From positions 1 through 6,540 of the forward strand of contig JBKJZO010000010.1 in assembly GCA_046715235.1 (NCBI GenBank): a DNA stretch of 6,540 bases, in the 5' to 3' direction. The notes under the pieces are model-generated. The model was not told the origin of the DNA. It was given only the letters and a program-made list of their open reading frames with translations, and did not search any database. The stretch comes from JBKJZO01 sp046715235 (lineage in GTDB: Bacteria; Actinomycetota; Actinomycetes; BP-191). The translations under genes and the position numbers were made by a program. Positions within the stretch are counted from its first letter, which is position 1. Each line of letters opens with the position of its first letter. Positions 1-5,891 of this stretch are shown here, in pieces.

Positions 1-2
1 TT

Positions 3-146
3 TCAGCGCCGGCCGGCCATAAGGATCTCGGCGAGCTCGACCGGTCGCGACAGCATCGGCGTGTGACCACTGTCGATCTCGATCGGATCCACGCCGAAAC
101 GCTCACCTGTGAGCCTGGATCGCGTTCCGGATGGCGTTCTCCACGA
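3..146 (-). pseudogene. C-terminal remnant of an alpha/beta-hydrolase
   Basis: Read on the minus strand, positions 98 to 3 encode 31 residues and a TGA stop, including IEIDSGHTPMLSRPVELAEI. The GHTPMLSRP segment is typical of the end of esterase-type alpha/beta-hydrolases, where the His is the catalytic histidine and the following residues form the last helix. Going upstream, the frame stays open only to 146 and meets a TGA at 147-149. The sequence before codon 98 no longer looks like a hydrolase, and neither other minus frame continues it. The nucleophile elbow, the acid residue and the core sheet are all missing, so the piece cannot be active. I read it as the 3' end of a gene whose body was removed by deletion or recombination near position 100. 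It runs away from the lysozyme gene and is not part of its operon. A frameshift with distant continuation is less likely. Confidence 0.6.
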
Positions 147-241
147 TCAATGACGCGCTCGGCTCGCCTCCGGATCCGCAGCTCGTGCTGAAGGCTCCCG
201 CACAGGTCCGCGAGGCCGTGACCTACGGCCGGAAGCCCTAG
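113..241 (+). pseudogene. Short unidentified reading frame, probable C-terminal gene remnant
   Basis: A plus-strand frame is open from 113 (after a TGA at 110-112) to a TAG at 239-241. Its only ATG is at 131, giving 36 residues that end in VREAVTYGRKP. Codon third positions are mostly G or C, as in the real genes here, which argues for a coding past. No Shine-Dalgarno precedes the ATG, and the residues before it (AWIAFR) read as a continuing protein. I therefore take it as the tail of a larger gene lost at about the same point where the minus-strand hydrolase is cut. I do not recognise the family. A genuine small gene starting at 131 remains possible but weakly supported. It ends 116 bases before the start of the lysozyme gene. 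Confidence 0.35.
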
Positions 242-357
242 TCAGGAACCAGCCCGGCGGCACATGATGCATGGGCGTCGCCGCGTATCAGGGGCCTCAC
301 GCCCCACTCCTGAGACGGGACAACCATCCGCTCCCACCCCCCACCGGGAGGCTCCCC
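242..357 (+). promoter_or_regulatory. Leader region of the lysozyme gene, with small inverted repeats
   Basis: This 116-base stretch lies between the TAG at 239-241 and the GTG at 358, and probably holds the lysozyme promoter and leader. It contains a perfect inverted repeat, GGGGC (291-295) and GCCCC (301-305) with a five-base loop, nested in TCAGG (288-292) and CCTGA (309-313). No T-tract follows, so an intrinsic terminator is unlikely; an operator or leader hairpin is possible. I see no convincing -35/-10 pair. The lysozyme frame is open through this stretch from an ATG at 271, but the implied residues are low-complexity and precede any conserved motif. Confidence 0.3.
346..351 (+). promoter_or_regulatory. 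Ribosome binding site fixing the lysozyme start
   Basis: GGGAGG lies six bases before the GTG at 358-360, while the upstream in-frame ATG at 271 has no Shine-Dalgarno. The same GGGAGG motif precedes the next gene (1118-1123). Confidence 0.7.
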
Positions 358-1101
358 GTGTCCTCTCCGACTCTCGCCCGCGAACTGACCCTGAGTGACG
401 AAGGGCTCGAGCTCATCGCGTCCTTCGAGGGATTCCGCGCCGAGCTCTACAACGATCCTGCTGGCCACGCCACGATCGGCTACGGCCACCTGGTGCACCT
501 GGGGGCGATCGATGGCTCCGAGCCCGCCCAGTTCAAGCGGCCGCTCACCAAAGCGCAGGCTCTCGACCTCCTGCGCAGCGACGCCGAGCGAGTCGTCGCG
601 ACCGTGCGCAGCGCCGTCGACGTACCGCTGACGCAGTCGCGATTCGATGCGCTGGTCAGCTTCACGTTCAACGTGGGTGGCGGGAACCTCCGCGAGAGTA
701 CGCTGCTGCGCAAACTCAACGCCGGCGACTACGAAGGCGCCCGCAACGAGTTCGCGAAGTGGAACAAGGCCGGCGGCAAAGTGCTGCCAGGGCTGGTACG
801 CCGACGCGCCGCGGAAGCCGCGATGTTCGCCGTCGGCACGGCGTCACCCGACCCGGCGAGGCCGAAAATCTCACTCGCCATGCTTCAGCGCGGGCAGCGC
901 AATCCGCAGGTCAAGACTTTCCAGGTCGGCCTGCGGGGCAAGGGTTTCGCCCACCTGAATCCCAACGGACCGACCGGGTTCTACGGCGACGAGACGTGCG
1001 CGATGTGTAAGGCGGCTCAGGCAAAGAACGGCTGGATCGAGCCGGATCCGGAACTGCCAGGCCCGCGGCTCCTCAACTGGCTAGGTATCGCCGTCCACTA
1101 G
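358..1101 (+). CDS. GH24 lysozyme (endolysin-type muramidase) with C-terminal peptidoglycan-binding-like domain
   Basis: The product (247 residues from GTG 358) should hydrolyse the beta-1,4 bond between N-acetylmuramic acid and N-acetylglucosamine in peptidoglycan. Residues 11-160 form a GH24 domain with the T4-lysozyme catalytic arrangement: Glu24 in SFEGFR, Asp33 in YNDPAG and Thr39 in ATIGYGH. Their spacing (9 and 6) matches Glu11, Asp20 and Thr26 of T4 lysozyme. Residues ~172-244 (LAMLQRGQRNPQVKTFQ, then GPTGFYGDET) resemble the peptidoglycan-binding-like module at the end of many actinobacterial hydrolases, where FGPKTKAA is usual; here the match is divergent and contains a CxxC (214, 217). 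There is no signal peptide or membrane segment, so export would need a holin-like or other route, or lysis. The domain is common in phage endolysins, but no other phage gene is visible. The GTG is preferred to the ATG at 271 because of its ribosome site. The gene is probably co-transcribed with the DUF1918 gene, whose ATG follows 26 bases after the stop. Confidence 0.85.
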   Translation: MSSPTLARELTLSDEGLELIASFEGFRAELYNDPAGHATIGYGHLVHLGAIDGSEPAQFKRPLTKAQALDLLRSDAERVVATVRSAVDVPLTQSRFDALVSFTFNVGGGNLRESTLLRKLNAGDYEGARNEFAKWNKAGGKVLPGLVRRRAAEAAMFAVGTASPDPARPKISLAMLQRGQRNPQVKTFQVGLRGKGFAHLNPNGPTGFYGDETCAMCKAAQAKNGWIEPDPELPGPRLLNWLGIAVH

Positions 1102-1127
1102 TTCCTTTGCGACCCACGGGAGGCACC

Positions 1128-1319
1128 ATGCAGGCTCATGTCGGTGACCAGCTTCTGATGCGTGGCCGCAAGGTCGGTGACCATCCGACGATGGTCGAAG
1201 TCGTGGAGGTCCGCGGCGCCGACGGGCAACCGCCGTACCTCATCCGGTTCGACGATGGGCACACCGGGCTGTTCTTCCCGGGCCCCGACACCTTCGTGCA
1301 GCCGCATCCTGCGCAGTAG
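1128..1319 (+). CDS. DUF1918 domain protein
   Basis: This 63-residue protein of unknown function matches the short actinobacterial DUF1918 family: an N-terminal AHVGDQLLMRG, a central EVVEVRGADGQPPYLIRF, and GHTGLFFPGPD near the end. The pattern suggests a small SH3-like beta-barrel, but no biochemical role is established to my knowledge. The predicted product is soluble and cytosolic. The ATG at 1128 is chosen because GGGAGG (1118-1123) sits four bases before it; an in-frame TTG at 1107 would place that site inside the gene. It lies 26 bases after the lysozyme stop, which suggests one transcript. It converges on the S8 protease gene with only 21 bases between the stops and no recognisable terminator. 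Confidence 0.85.
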   Translation: MQAHVGDQLLMRGRKVGDHPTMVEVVEVRGADGQPPYLIRFDDGHTGLFFPGPDTFVQPHPAQ

Positions 1320-1340
1320 TCGGCGTGTCCGCAGTAGCGA

Positions 1341-2693
1341 TCAGGCTCCTGGCAGGACGGGAACGGCGATTCCGAACTCGGGGATCGGCGTCCCGCTGCT
1401 GAGCAGCTGGCCGAGTGCCTGGCGGGGCGAGATCTTCTTCGCGGCCGCGTCTCGGGCCACCGCGCCGGCAATCTGGGGGGCTGCGAACGACGTGCCCGTC
1501 CACACTGCCCAGGCATCCGCGGGGAAGCTGTCCGGCTGCGGGTCGATGTCGGAGGACTCCGTCCCCTGCGGGTACGTCGACAACACACCTTCGCCAACAG
1601 TCGAGCATGTGACCCAGAAGCCCCGGTTGGACCAATCAGACGGGGTGAGGTCGGCGGTCAAACCGGCCACCGAAACAACGCCCCGGAAAGCGGCGGGCCA
1701 GCTGGGCCTGCGGTTGCCGTCGTTCCCGGCAGCGGCGATAACGACCACCTCGCCCTGGGTCCGCTCGTTGATGAGCTCCAGAGCGGCTGCGATCGCGAGC
1801 GGGGGCAGGTCGTCAACCGTCTGCACGCCCAAGGACAGATTGAGGATCTGCGCGCCATCGGAAACGGCACGGAGCATCGCGCAGGCGACGCCTACTTCAC
1901 TGCCGATCCCGTCACTGTCGATGGCCTTGTAAACCCTGAGGTCGGCACCTGGCGCGACCTGCTGCACGATCCCGGCCGCGAACGTGCCGTGGCCCGCCCC
2001 GGCGTCCAGGAAGCCGTCCTGGGTCGGCAGGTCGTCGAGCAGGTCGACGTTGTCGCTTCGTGCGACAGAACGCAGCCAGCCATCGGATCGACGCTGATCG
2101 GCGATGCCCGTGTCGATTACAGCGACCGCGACGGACTGCTTCGGTTTCCGCGTCGCGGGCGCCTTCAGGCGCACGTCTGACGGCTCCGCTCCCCCGTTTC
2201 CTGCCTTCATGATCGGCCCGAGGGGAGTGATGTGGTTGACGCCGGCGGCAGTGCCACCACGACGGATGAGACGGGCGACGTCGACGGACCGCTCGGCGTC
2301 GATGTCGGGGTTCTTCAGGCGCACGACGCGGCCCTCGAGACATTCGATCGGCTCCCATTCGAAGCCGAGCCGCTCGAGCATCACGCGCGTGCCTTCGTGC
2401 TGGACCGCGGCGGCGTCAGCGAGCATTTCGCCTCGTACGACGAGCGTCAGGCCCGCGCCGGGGCCCTCCCCGGACCGTACGGCGTCGAACTGGACGAGAT
2501 CCGGCCGGTCGGCCCGTCGCCGTTGCAGGGATCGGATGGTCTCGAGCACGAACGACTCGTTCTTCTGCTGGCGCACCAGCGCCCCCGCTTGCCGGCATGC
2601 GGCACGCTGGTCCTTGCCTCGTTGCTCGGGCGTCCTGGGGTCGGGATATTCCACGGACAACCCACGCTTGTTGCGCTTCTCCCCGTTCGACAT
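1341..2693 (-). CDS. Subtilisin-like (S8) serine protease, no signal peptide
   Basis: A 450-residue S8 peptidase that should cleave proteins by the Asp-His-Ser mechanism. All key residues are visible: Asp194 in AVIDTGIA, His235 in GAGHGTFAAG, oxyanion-hole Asn324 in AAGNDGN, and Ser402 in GTSFAAPQIAG. The catalytic domain covers ~186-420. The first ~180 residues start with a charged, Lys/Arg-rich stretch and have no hydrophobic signal sequence, so I expect a cytosolic enzyme. This region is longer than usual for an intracellular subtilisin and may be a propeptide or a substrate- or partner-binding domain; GVNHITPLGP (151-160) sits just before the catalytic domain. The ATG at 2693 is preferred to an upstream in-frame ATG at 2876, which would overlap the TPR-CHAT gene. 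GGGGAG (2702-2707) lies eight bases before 2693. It is divergent from the TPR-CHAT gene with 63 bases between the starts, suggesting joint regulation. It may process or be processed by the CHAT protein, or act as a downstream effector. Confidence 0.92.
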   Translation of the reverse strand: MSNGEKRNKRGLSVEYPDPRTPEQRGKDQRAACRQAGALVRQQKNESFVLETIRSLQRRRADRPDLVQFDAVRSGEGPGAGLTLVVRGEMLADAAAVQHEGTRVMLERLGFEWEPIECLEGRVVRLKNPDIDAERSVDVARLIRRGGTAAGVNHITPLGPIMKAGNGGAEPSDVRLKAPATRKPKQSVAVAVIDTGIADQRRSDGWLRSVARSDNVDLLDDLPTQDGFLDAGAGHGTFAAGIVQQVAPGADLRVYKAIDSDGIGSEVGVACAMLRAVSDGAQILNLSLGVQTVDDLPPLAIAAALELINERTQGEVVVIAAAGNDGNRRPSWPAAFRGVVSVAGLTADLTPSDWSNRGFWVTCSTVGEGVLSTYPQGTESSDIDPQPDSFPADAWAVWTGTSFAAPQIAGAVARDAAAKKISPRQALGQLLSSGTPIPEFGIAVPVLPGA

Positions 2694-2756
2694 GGCCGCG
2701 ACTCCCCAATTTCTGCGAAATAGTCTCCGGCGGAGGACATTCGTGCGAGCACCGCC
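2694..2756. promoter_or_regulatory. Divergent promoter region between the S8 and TPR-CHAT genes
   Basis: This 63-bp gap must hold elements for both divergent genes. It contains the S8 ribosome site (2702-2707, minus), a 13-bp palindrome ATTTCTGCGAAAT (2709-2721; five-base arms around TGC), a second palindrome CTCCGGCGGAG (2725-2735), and a GGAGGA ribosome site on the plus strand (2732-2737). TAGTCT at 2721-2726 could be a -10 box for the plus strand, but no matching -35 is visible. The palindromes are candidate binding sites for a dimeric regulator. I could not find a motif shared with the sigma gene's upstream region at equal spacing. Confidence 0.5.
2732..2737 (+). promoter_or_regulatory. 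Strong Shine-Dalgarno, misplaced for TPR-CHAT but right for a leader ORF
   Basis: GGAGGA lies 19 bases before the TPR-CHAT ATG at 2757, too far for normal initiation there, but five bases before a GTG at 2743 that opens a five-codon frame. No in-frame ATG, GTG or TTG for TPR-CHAT exists between the site and 2757; the nearest in-frame candidate is an ATT at 2739. Confidence 0.55.
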
Positions 2757-2760
2757 ATGA
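2743..2760 (+). CDS. Five-codon leader ORF overlapping the TPR-CHAT start
   Basis: GTG CGA GCA CCG CCA TGA encodes M-R-A-P-P and stops. GGAGGA (2732-2737) is correctly spaced for the GTG, and the TGA at 2758-2760 overlaps the TPR-CHAT ATG (2757-2759) as ATGA, the classic layout for translational coupling. Ribosomes may initiate at the GTG, terminate and restart on the CHAT gene. Two prolines directly before the stop can slow bacterial ribosomes, so the leader could also tune CHAT synthesis. The reading frame is directly visible; its function is inference. Chance is possible because the frame is so short. Confidence 0.35.
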   Translation: MRAPP

Positions 2761-5372
2761 TCAACGAGCAGGATTCGGACATCCTGATACAGGCAGAGGC
2801 GGTGTACAAGGGCGCGGTCGCCGATCCGGGCAAGTTCGGACGCGAGGCGGCGCGCCTGGTAGTCGAGGCTCGACACGCTGGCGAGAAGGAATCACTGGTA
2901 GTCGCCCTTCATGCACTGGCTCGCTGCCACTACGCCCGGCTCGAGCACACCACTGCAAAATCCCTGCTCGACGAGGCAACGCGCCTCGCGGGTCGTCATT
3001 CGCTCGGCGTTCGACTGGGCGACGCCCTCATTACCAGGGCTGGGGTCAACATCGAGCTGGGACTGATGCCATCCGCTCAGCACGATCTCGATCGGGCCGC
3101 CGCTGTCATTGCTACGAATGGCCAGGTGCCTCTCGCGCTCCAACAAGCAGCGCTGCACCAAAACGTCGGCAGATACGCCGAGGCCGCACAGCAATATCGC
3201 GCGCTATTGGAGCTCCCCGGCATCCCATCCGATCTCGAGGCGAAGGTCGCGAACAACCTCGCCCTGATCGAGTCGGACCGGGGTCGACCTGATGTCGCAC
3301 TCGTCCTGCTGGACCGCGCGGCGCGCGCAGCACAGGAGGCGGGTCCGGCGATTGTTGCTGGGGTGTCACAGAGCCGGGGCCGGGTGCTGATGCAGGCGGG
3401 TCGCTTCGTGGAGAGCCTGCGCCAGTTCGACGAGGCCGGCCCGCTCTACGAGCTGGCGGGATGGGCCCTGGGCGAGCACTACTTGGAGTACGCCGACGTC
3501 CTCGTCGACCTGCGTCTGCTGCCCGAGGCCAGGTCGACGGCACAAAGCGCGTTCGAGCAGTTCGCGCAGCACGGCGTACAGCTGATGGCGGCCGAGGCAC
3601 AGCTGCTCGTCGCCGAGCTCGCACTCCTCGCGGACGACCCGGCGCGCGCGATCGACGCCGCCGAAGCGGTGTTGCGCTCGATGCGGCGGCAGCACCGAGC
3701 TGTGTTGACCGCCAAGGCTGCTGCCACCGCGGCCGAAGCACATGCGCGAGTTGGCAATGTCTCGCCAAAGCTGTTGGCCAGTGCCCGGCGAGCAGCCGGC
3801 ACACTCGAGCAGCTGGGCATCGTCTCGAGTGCGGTCGAAGCGCACCTGACCGCCGGCCGGATCGCGTTGGCATTGGGACGACAGACCGACGCAGTGCAAT
3901 GCCTACGGCGGTCAGCGACGTTGTCGCGAGACGCCCCGGTCCTCACGCGAATGAGGGGGCGGGTAGCCGCCGCGCTCGCCGCGCAGGCCGACGAACGCGA
4001 TCGCGAGGTACTCCAGCACTGCCGCACCGGGCTGACCGATCTCGCTCGGCACCGCTCCGCGCTCGCCTCCATGGAGCTGAGGGCACTGGCGTCCGGGCAC
4101 GGCAGCGAGCTCGGCGCGATTGGTCTGGCAACGCTCCTGCCGACGGGTTCGGCGGCGCGTGTGCTGGCCTGGATGGAGCGGACGAGGGCCGCTGCGCTGG
4201 TGGCGGTCGAGGCGCCCGTCCTGGCCGGAATCGAGGACGAGCTGGCGTCGTTGCGGGCAGTCCAGGCGGAGATCTCCCAAACCCGGCGCGAGACCGGCGT
4301 CGAGCCGCCGGAGCTCATCCATCGACAAGCAGCGATCGAGGCTCGGATCCGGCGAGCGTCCTGGATTGAAGAGGGCGCCGTACGCGGTGCCGACAAGATC
4401 GTTTCGCCCAGCGAACTGCGCCGGCTCCTGGACGGTCGGGTCCTCGTCGAATACGGCGTGCTGAACGGCGAGCTGGTCGCGGCCGTCGTGGAGGCCCGTC
4501 GTACCCGGCTAGTCCATCTTGGACCCGTCGACGCGGTCTCCCGGGAGGGGGAGTCGCTGCTGTTCTCCCTACGCCGTCTCAGCCGCCGGCGTGCGCCCGC
4601 CAAGACGGGCGCCGCGCGTACCGCTGCCACCGAGGCGTTGTCGCGACTTGCCGGACTACTGCTGCAGCCGCTCGATCTGCCCCCGGACGCGCCGCTGGTC
4701 GTCGTACCGGTGGGTGAATTGCAACGCATCCCGTGGCCTCCGCTCCACACAGCGCCGGTGACCGTCGCGCCCTCGGCTTCGTTCTGGGCGCGCACCCGGC
4801 TCCGGCAACAGAGCAGCGACCGAGTCGTGCTCGTCGCAGGGCCGCACCTGCCGGGCGCCGTCGCCGAAGTCGACATGCTCCGCGAGCTGCACGACGGCGC
4901 GACCGTGCTCGTGCCGCCGGGGAGCACAGTCGACGAGGTCGCCGCGGCCCTGCATGCAGCCGGGCTTGCGCACCTCGCGTGCCACGGAGCCCTGCGTGCC
5001 GACAACCCGACGTTCTCGTCGCTGCTGTTCAGCGACGGGCCGCTGACAGTCCAGGAGCTGTCGCTGCGCGGGCTCGCGCCACACCGGATGGTGCTCGCGT
5101 CATGCGACTCCGGCGTCGATGTCGCCTACGAGGGCAACGAGGTCCTCGGGTTCGTCAGCGCGCTGATGGCCCGCGGGACCGCGGCTGTGGTCGGCAGCAT
5201 GCTCCTGCTCCCCGATCTGGACGCGATGCCGCTCATGCGGTCGCTGCATGAGCGGATCCTCTCCGGTGCCTCACTCGCGGAGGCGCTGCACATCGCCCGT
5301 GCGGGGATGGATCGCGAACCGGACGGCGGGTTCGTGACCTGGTGCGCATTCAACGCGTTCGGCGCCGCGTAG
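2757..5372 (+). CDS. TPR-CHAT protein (caspase-like cysteine protease)
   Basis: An 871-residue protein with a TPR-like N-terminal half and a C-terminal CHAT domain (clan CD, related to caspases and separase). Residues ~10-440 are Ala/Leu-rich amphipathic helices in repeating pairs, for example around 138-150 (GRYAEAAQQYRAL), 214-228 and 365-386, a superhelical scaffold that usually binds a partner or signal. A helical linker (~460-545) leads to CHAT (~555-871). There VVVPVGELQRIPWPPL (648-663) is the conserved core strand, His743 lies in LACHGALRADNP and Cys783 in LASCDSG; both catalytic residues are intact, followed by the usual GFVSALMARGTAAVVGS. There is no signal peptide or membrane segment, so the protein should be cytosolic. 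It is divergent from the S8 protease and converges on the sigma operon with 31 bases between stops. By analogy with Csx29 of type III-E CRISPR loci, it may be a signal-activated protease acting on the small sigma-linked protein; the substrate is not shown by sequence. The ATG at 2757 lacks its own close ribosome site (see the leader ORF). Confidence 0.92.
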   Translation: MINEQDSDILIQAEAVYKGAVADPGKFGREAARLVVEARHAGEKESLVVALHALARCHYARLEHTTAKSLLDEATRLAGRHSLGVRLGDALITRAGVNIELGLMPSAQHDLDRAAAVIATNGQVPLALQQAALHQNVGRYAEAAQQYRALLELPGIPSDLEAKVANNLALIESDRGRPDVALVLLDRAARAAQEAGPAIVAGVSQSRGRVLMQAGRFVESLRQFDEAGPLYELAGWALGEHYLEYADVLVDLRLLPEARSTAQSAFEQFAQHGVQLMAAEAQLLVAELALLADDPARAIDAAEAVLRSMRRQHRAVLTAKAAATAAEAHARVGNVSPKLLASARRAAGTLEQLGIVSSAVEAHLTAGRIALALGRQTDAVQCLRRSATLSRDAPVLTRMRGRVAAALAAQADERDREVLQHCRTGLTDLARHRSALASMELRALASGHGSELGAIGLATLLPTGSAARVLAWMERTRAAALVAVEAPVLAGIEDELASLRAVQAEISQTRRETGVEPPELIHRQAAIEARIRRASWIEEGAVRGADKIVSPSELRRLLDGRVLVEYGVLNGELVAAVVEARRTRLVHLGPVDAVSREGESLLFSLRRLSRRRAPAKTGAARTAATEALSRLAGLLLQPLDLPPDAPLVVVPVGELQRIPWPPLHTAPVTVAPSASFWARTRLRQQSSDRVVLVAGPHLPGAVAEVDMLRELHDGATVLVPPGSTVDEVAAALHAAGLAHLACHGALRADNPTFSSLLFSDGPLTVQELSLRGLAPHRMVLASCDSGVDVAYEGNEVLGFVSALMARGTAAVVGSMLLLPDLDAMPLMRSLHERILSGASLAEALHIARAGMDREPDGGFVTWCAFNAFGAA

Positions 5373-5403
5373 CCCGGTTGCGGAGGTCGTGCTCGTCGCC
5401 GTA

Positions 5404-5859
5404 CTAGACGACGATCCATTCGGTAATGATCGGCGTCGCGCCTGGCGTGATGCAGCGGAGGCTGACCGGGCCGCGCCCGATGCCGTCGCATGAGAACCGG
5501 CCGAGTTCGTCGGCCTGCACCGTGACGGAGCCACCCGGCTGCCGCACTTCGACTTCGCCGGACTGCGGCGGCACGAGCTGGCCGATGATGCGTCCGCTCT
5601 CTACCTCGATCTCGACGGTGACGTCCTCGGCGTCGAACGTGAGCTGGCGCGGACCGTCACCACCCGAGCGCACGCCGGCGAGTTCCTTGTCGTCGAGGAA
5701 CGAGTCGTAGGACAGCGCGGCGAGTTCCTCGTCGATCGTCCGCCATTCGAATGCGGCTCGCGCGGCCTCCGACACGGACTCGGGTACGTCGTCGACGCCG
5801 GCAAGCGACGCGCGCAGCTCGGTGAGCAGCTGCTCGTCGTCGAGCGGGGGCGTGTTCAT
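5404..5859 (-). CDS. Sigma-linked small protein, acidic helical N-terminus and beta-rich C-terminus
   Basis: A 151-residue protein without a recognised enzymatic motif. Residues 1-60 are acidic and predicted helical (LLTELRASLAGVDDVPESVS, then EAARAAFEWRTIDEELAALS). After a flexible Gly-rich stretch (63-69, RSGGDGP), residues 72-151 alternate beta-strand-like hydrophobics with turns (VTVEIEVESGRIIGQLVPP, GSVTVQADELGRFSC), resembling a small beta-sandwich of the carboxypeptidase-regulatory type. There is no membrane segment and no zinc-binding HxxxCxxC motif, so it is not a ZAS-type anti-sigma factor. It follows the sigma gene by 32 bases in the same direction; AGGAGG (5866-5871) is six bases before the ATG at 5859, a very strong site that suggests high synthesis. 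I recall similar proteins beside ECF sigma and CHAT genes in other actinomycetes, unnamed. Role inferred: sigma partner or inhibitor and possible substrate of the neighbouring proteases, with the Gly-rich linker as a plausible cut region. The longer frame starting at 6051 overlaps the sigma gene and is rejected. Confidence 0.82.
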   Translation of the reverse strand: MNTPPLDDEQLLTELRASLAGVDDVPESVSEAARAAFEWRTIDEELAALSYDSFLDDKELAGVRSGGDGPRQLTFDAEDVTVEIEVESGRIIGQLVPPQSGEVEVRQPGGSVTVQADELGRFSCDGIGRGPVSLRCITPGATPIITEWIVV

Positions 5860-5891
5860 GTCGTTCCTCCTCCCTCTCAGGAGCGGCGGGG

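Noticed and set aside
271..357. Upstream ATG start for the lysozyme (29 extra residues)
   Set aside because: No ribosome site before 271, low-complexity Pro/Arg/His residues, and a well-placed GGGAGG before the GTG at 358.
1347..1357. Palindrome TCCTGGCAGGA near the S8 stop as a terminator
   Set aside because: Short stem inside coding sequence with a one-base loop and no T-tract.
1162..1932. 256-codon plus-strand open frame
   Set aside because: It runs across the DUF1918 gene and antisense to the S8 gene, is Ser/Arg/Thr-rich without domains, and is explained by GC-rich third-position bias of the true genes.
2163..2325. 13-bp direct repeat CTTCAGGCGCACG (2163-2175 and 2313-2325)
   Set aside because: Both copies lie in the S8 gene and encode the same V-R-L-K residues; coding coincidence is enough.
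2694..2876. Longer S8 start at 2876
   Set aside because: The extra 61 residues would overlap the TPR-CHAT gene and lack a ribosome site; the ATG at 2693 has GGGGAG eight bases upstream.
3479..5005. 508-codon minus-strand open frame inside TPR-CHAT
   Set aside because: Antisense to a clear CHAT gene, Ala/Ser/Arg-rich with no family resemblance and no ribosome site seen.
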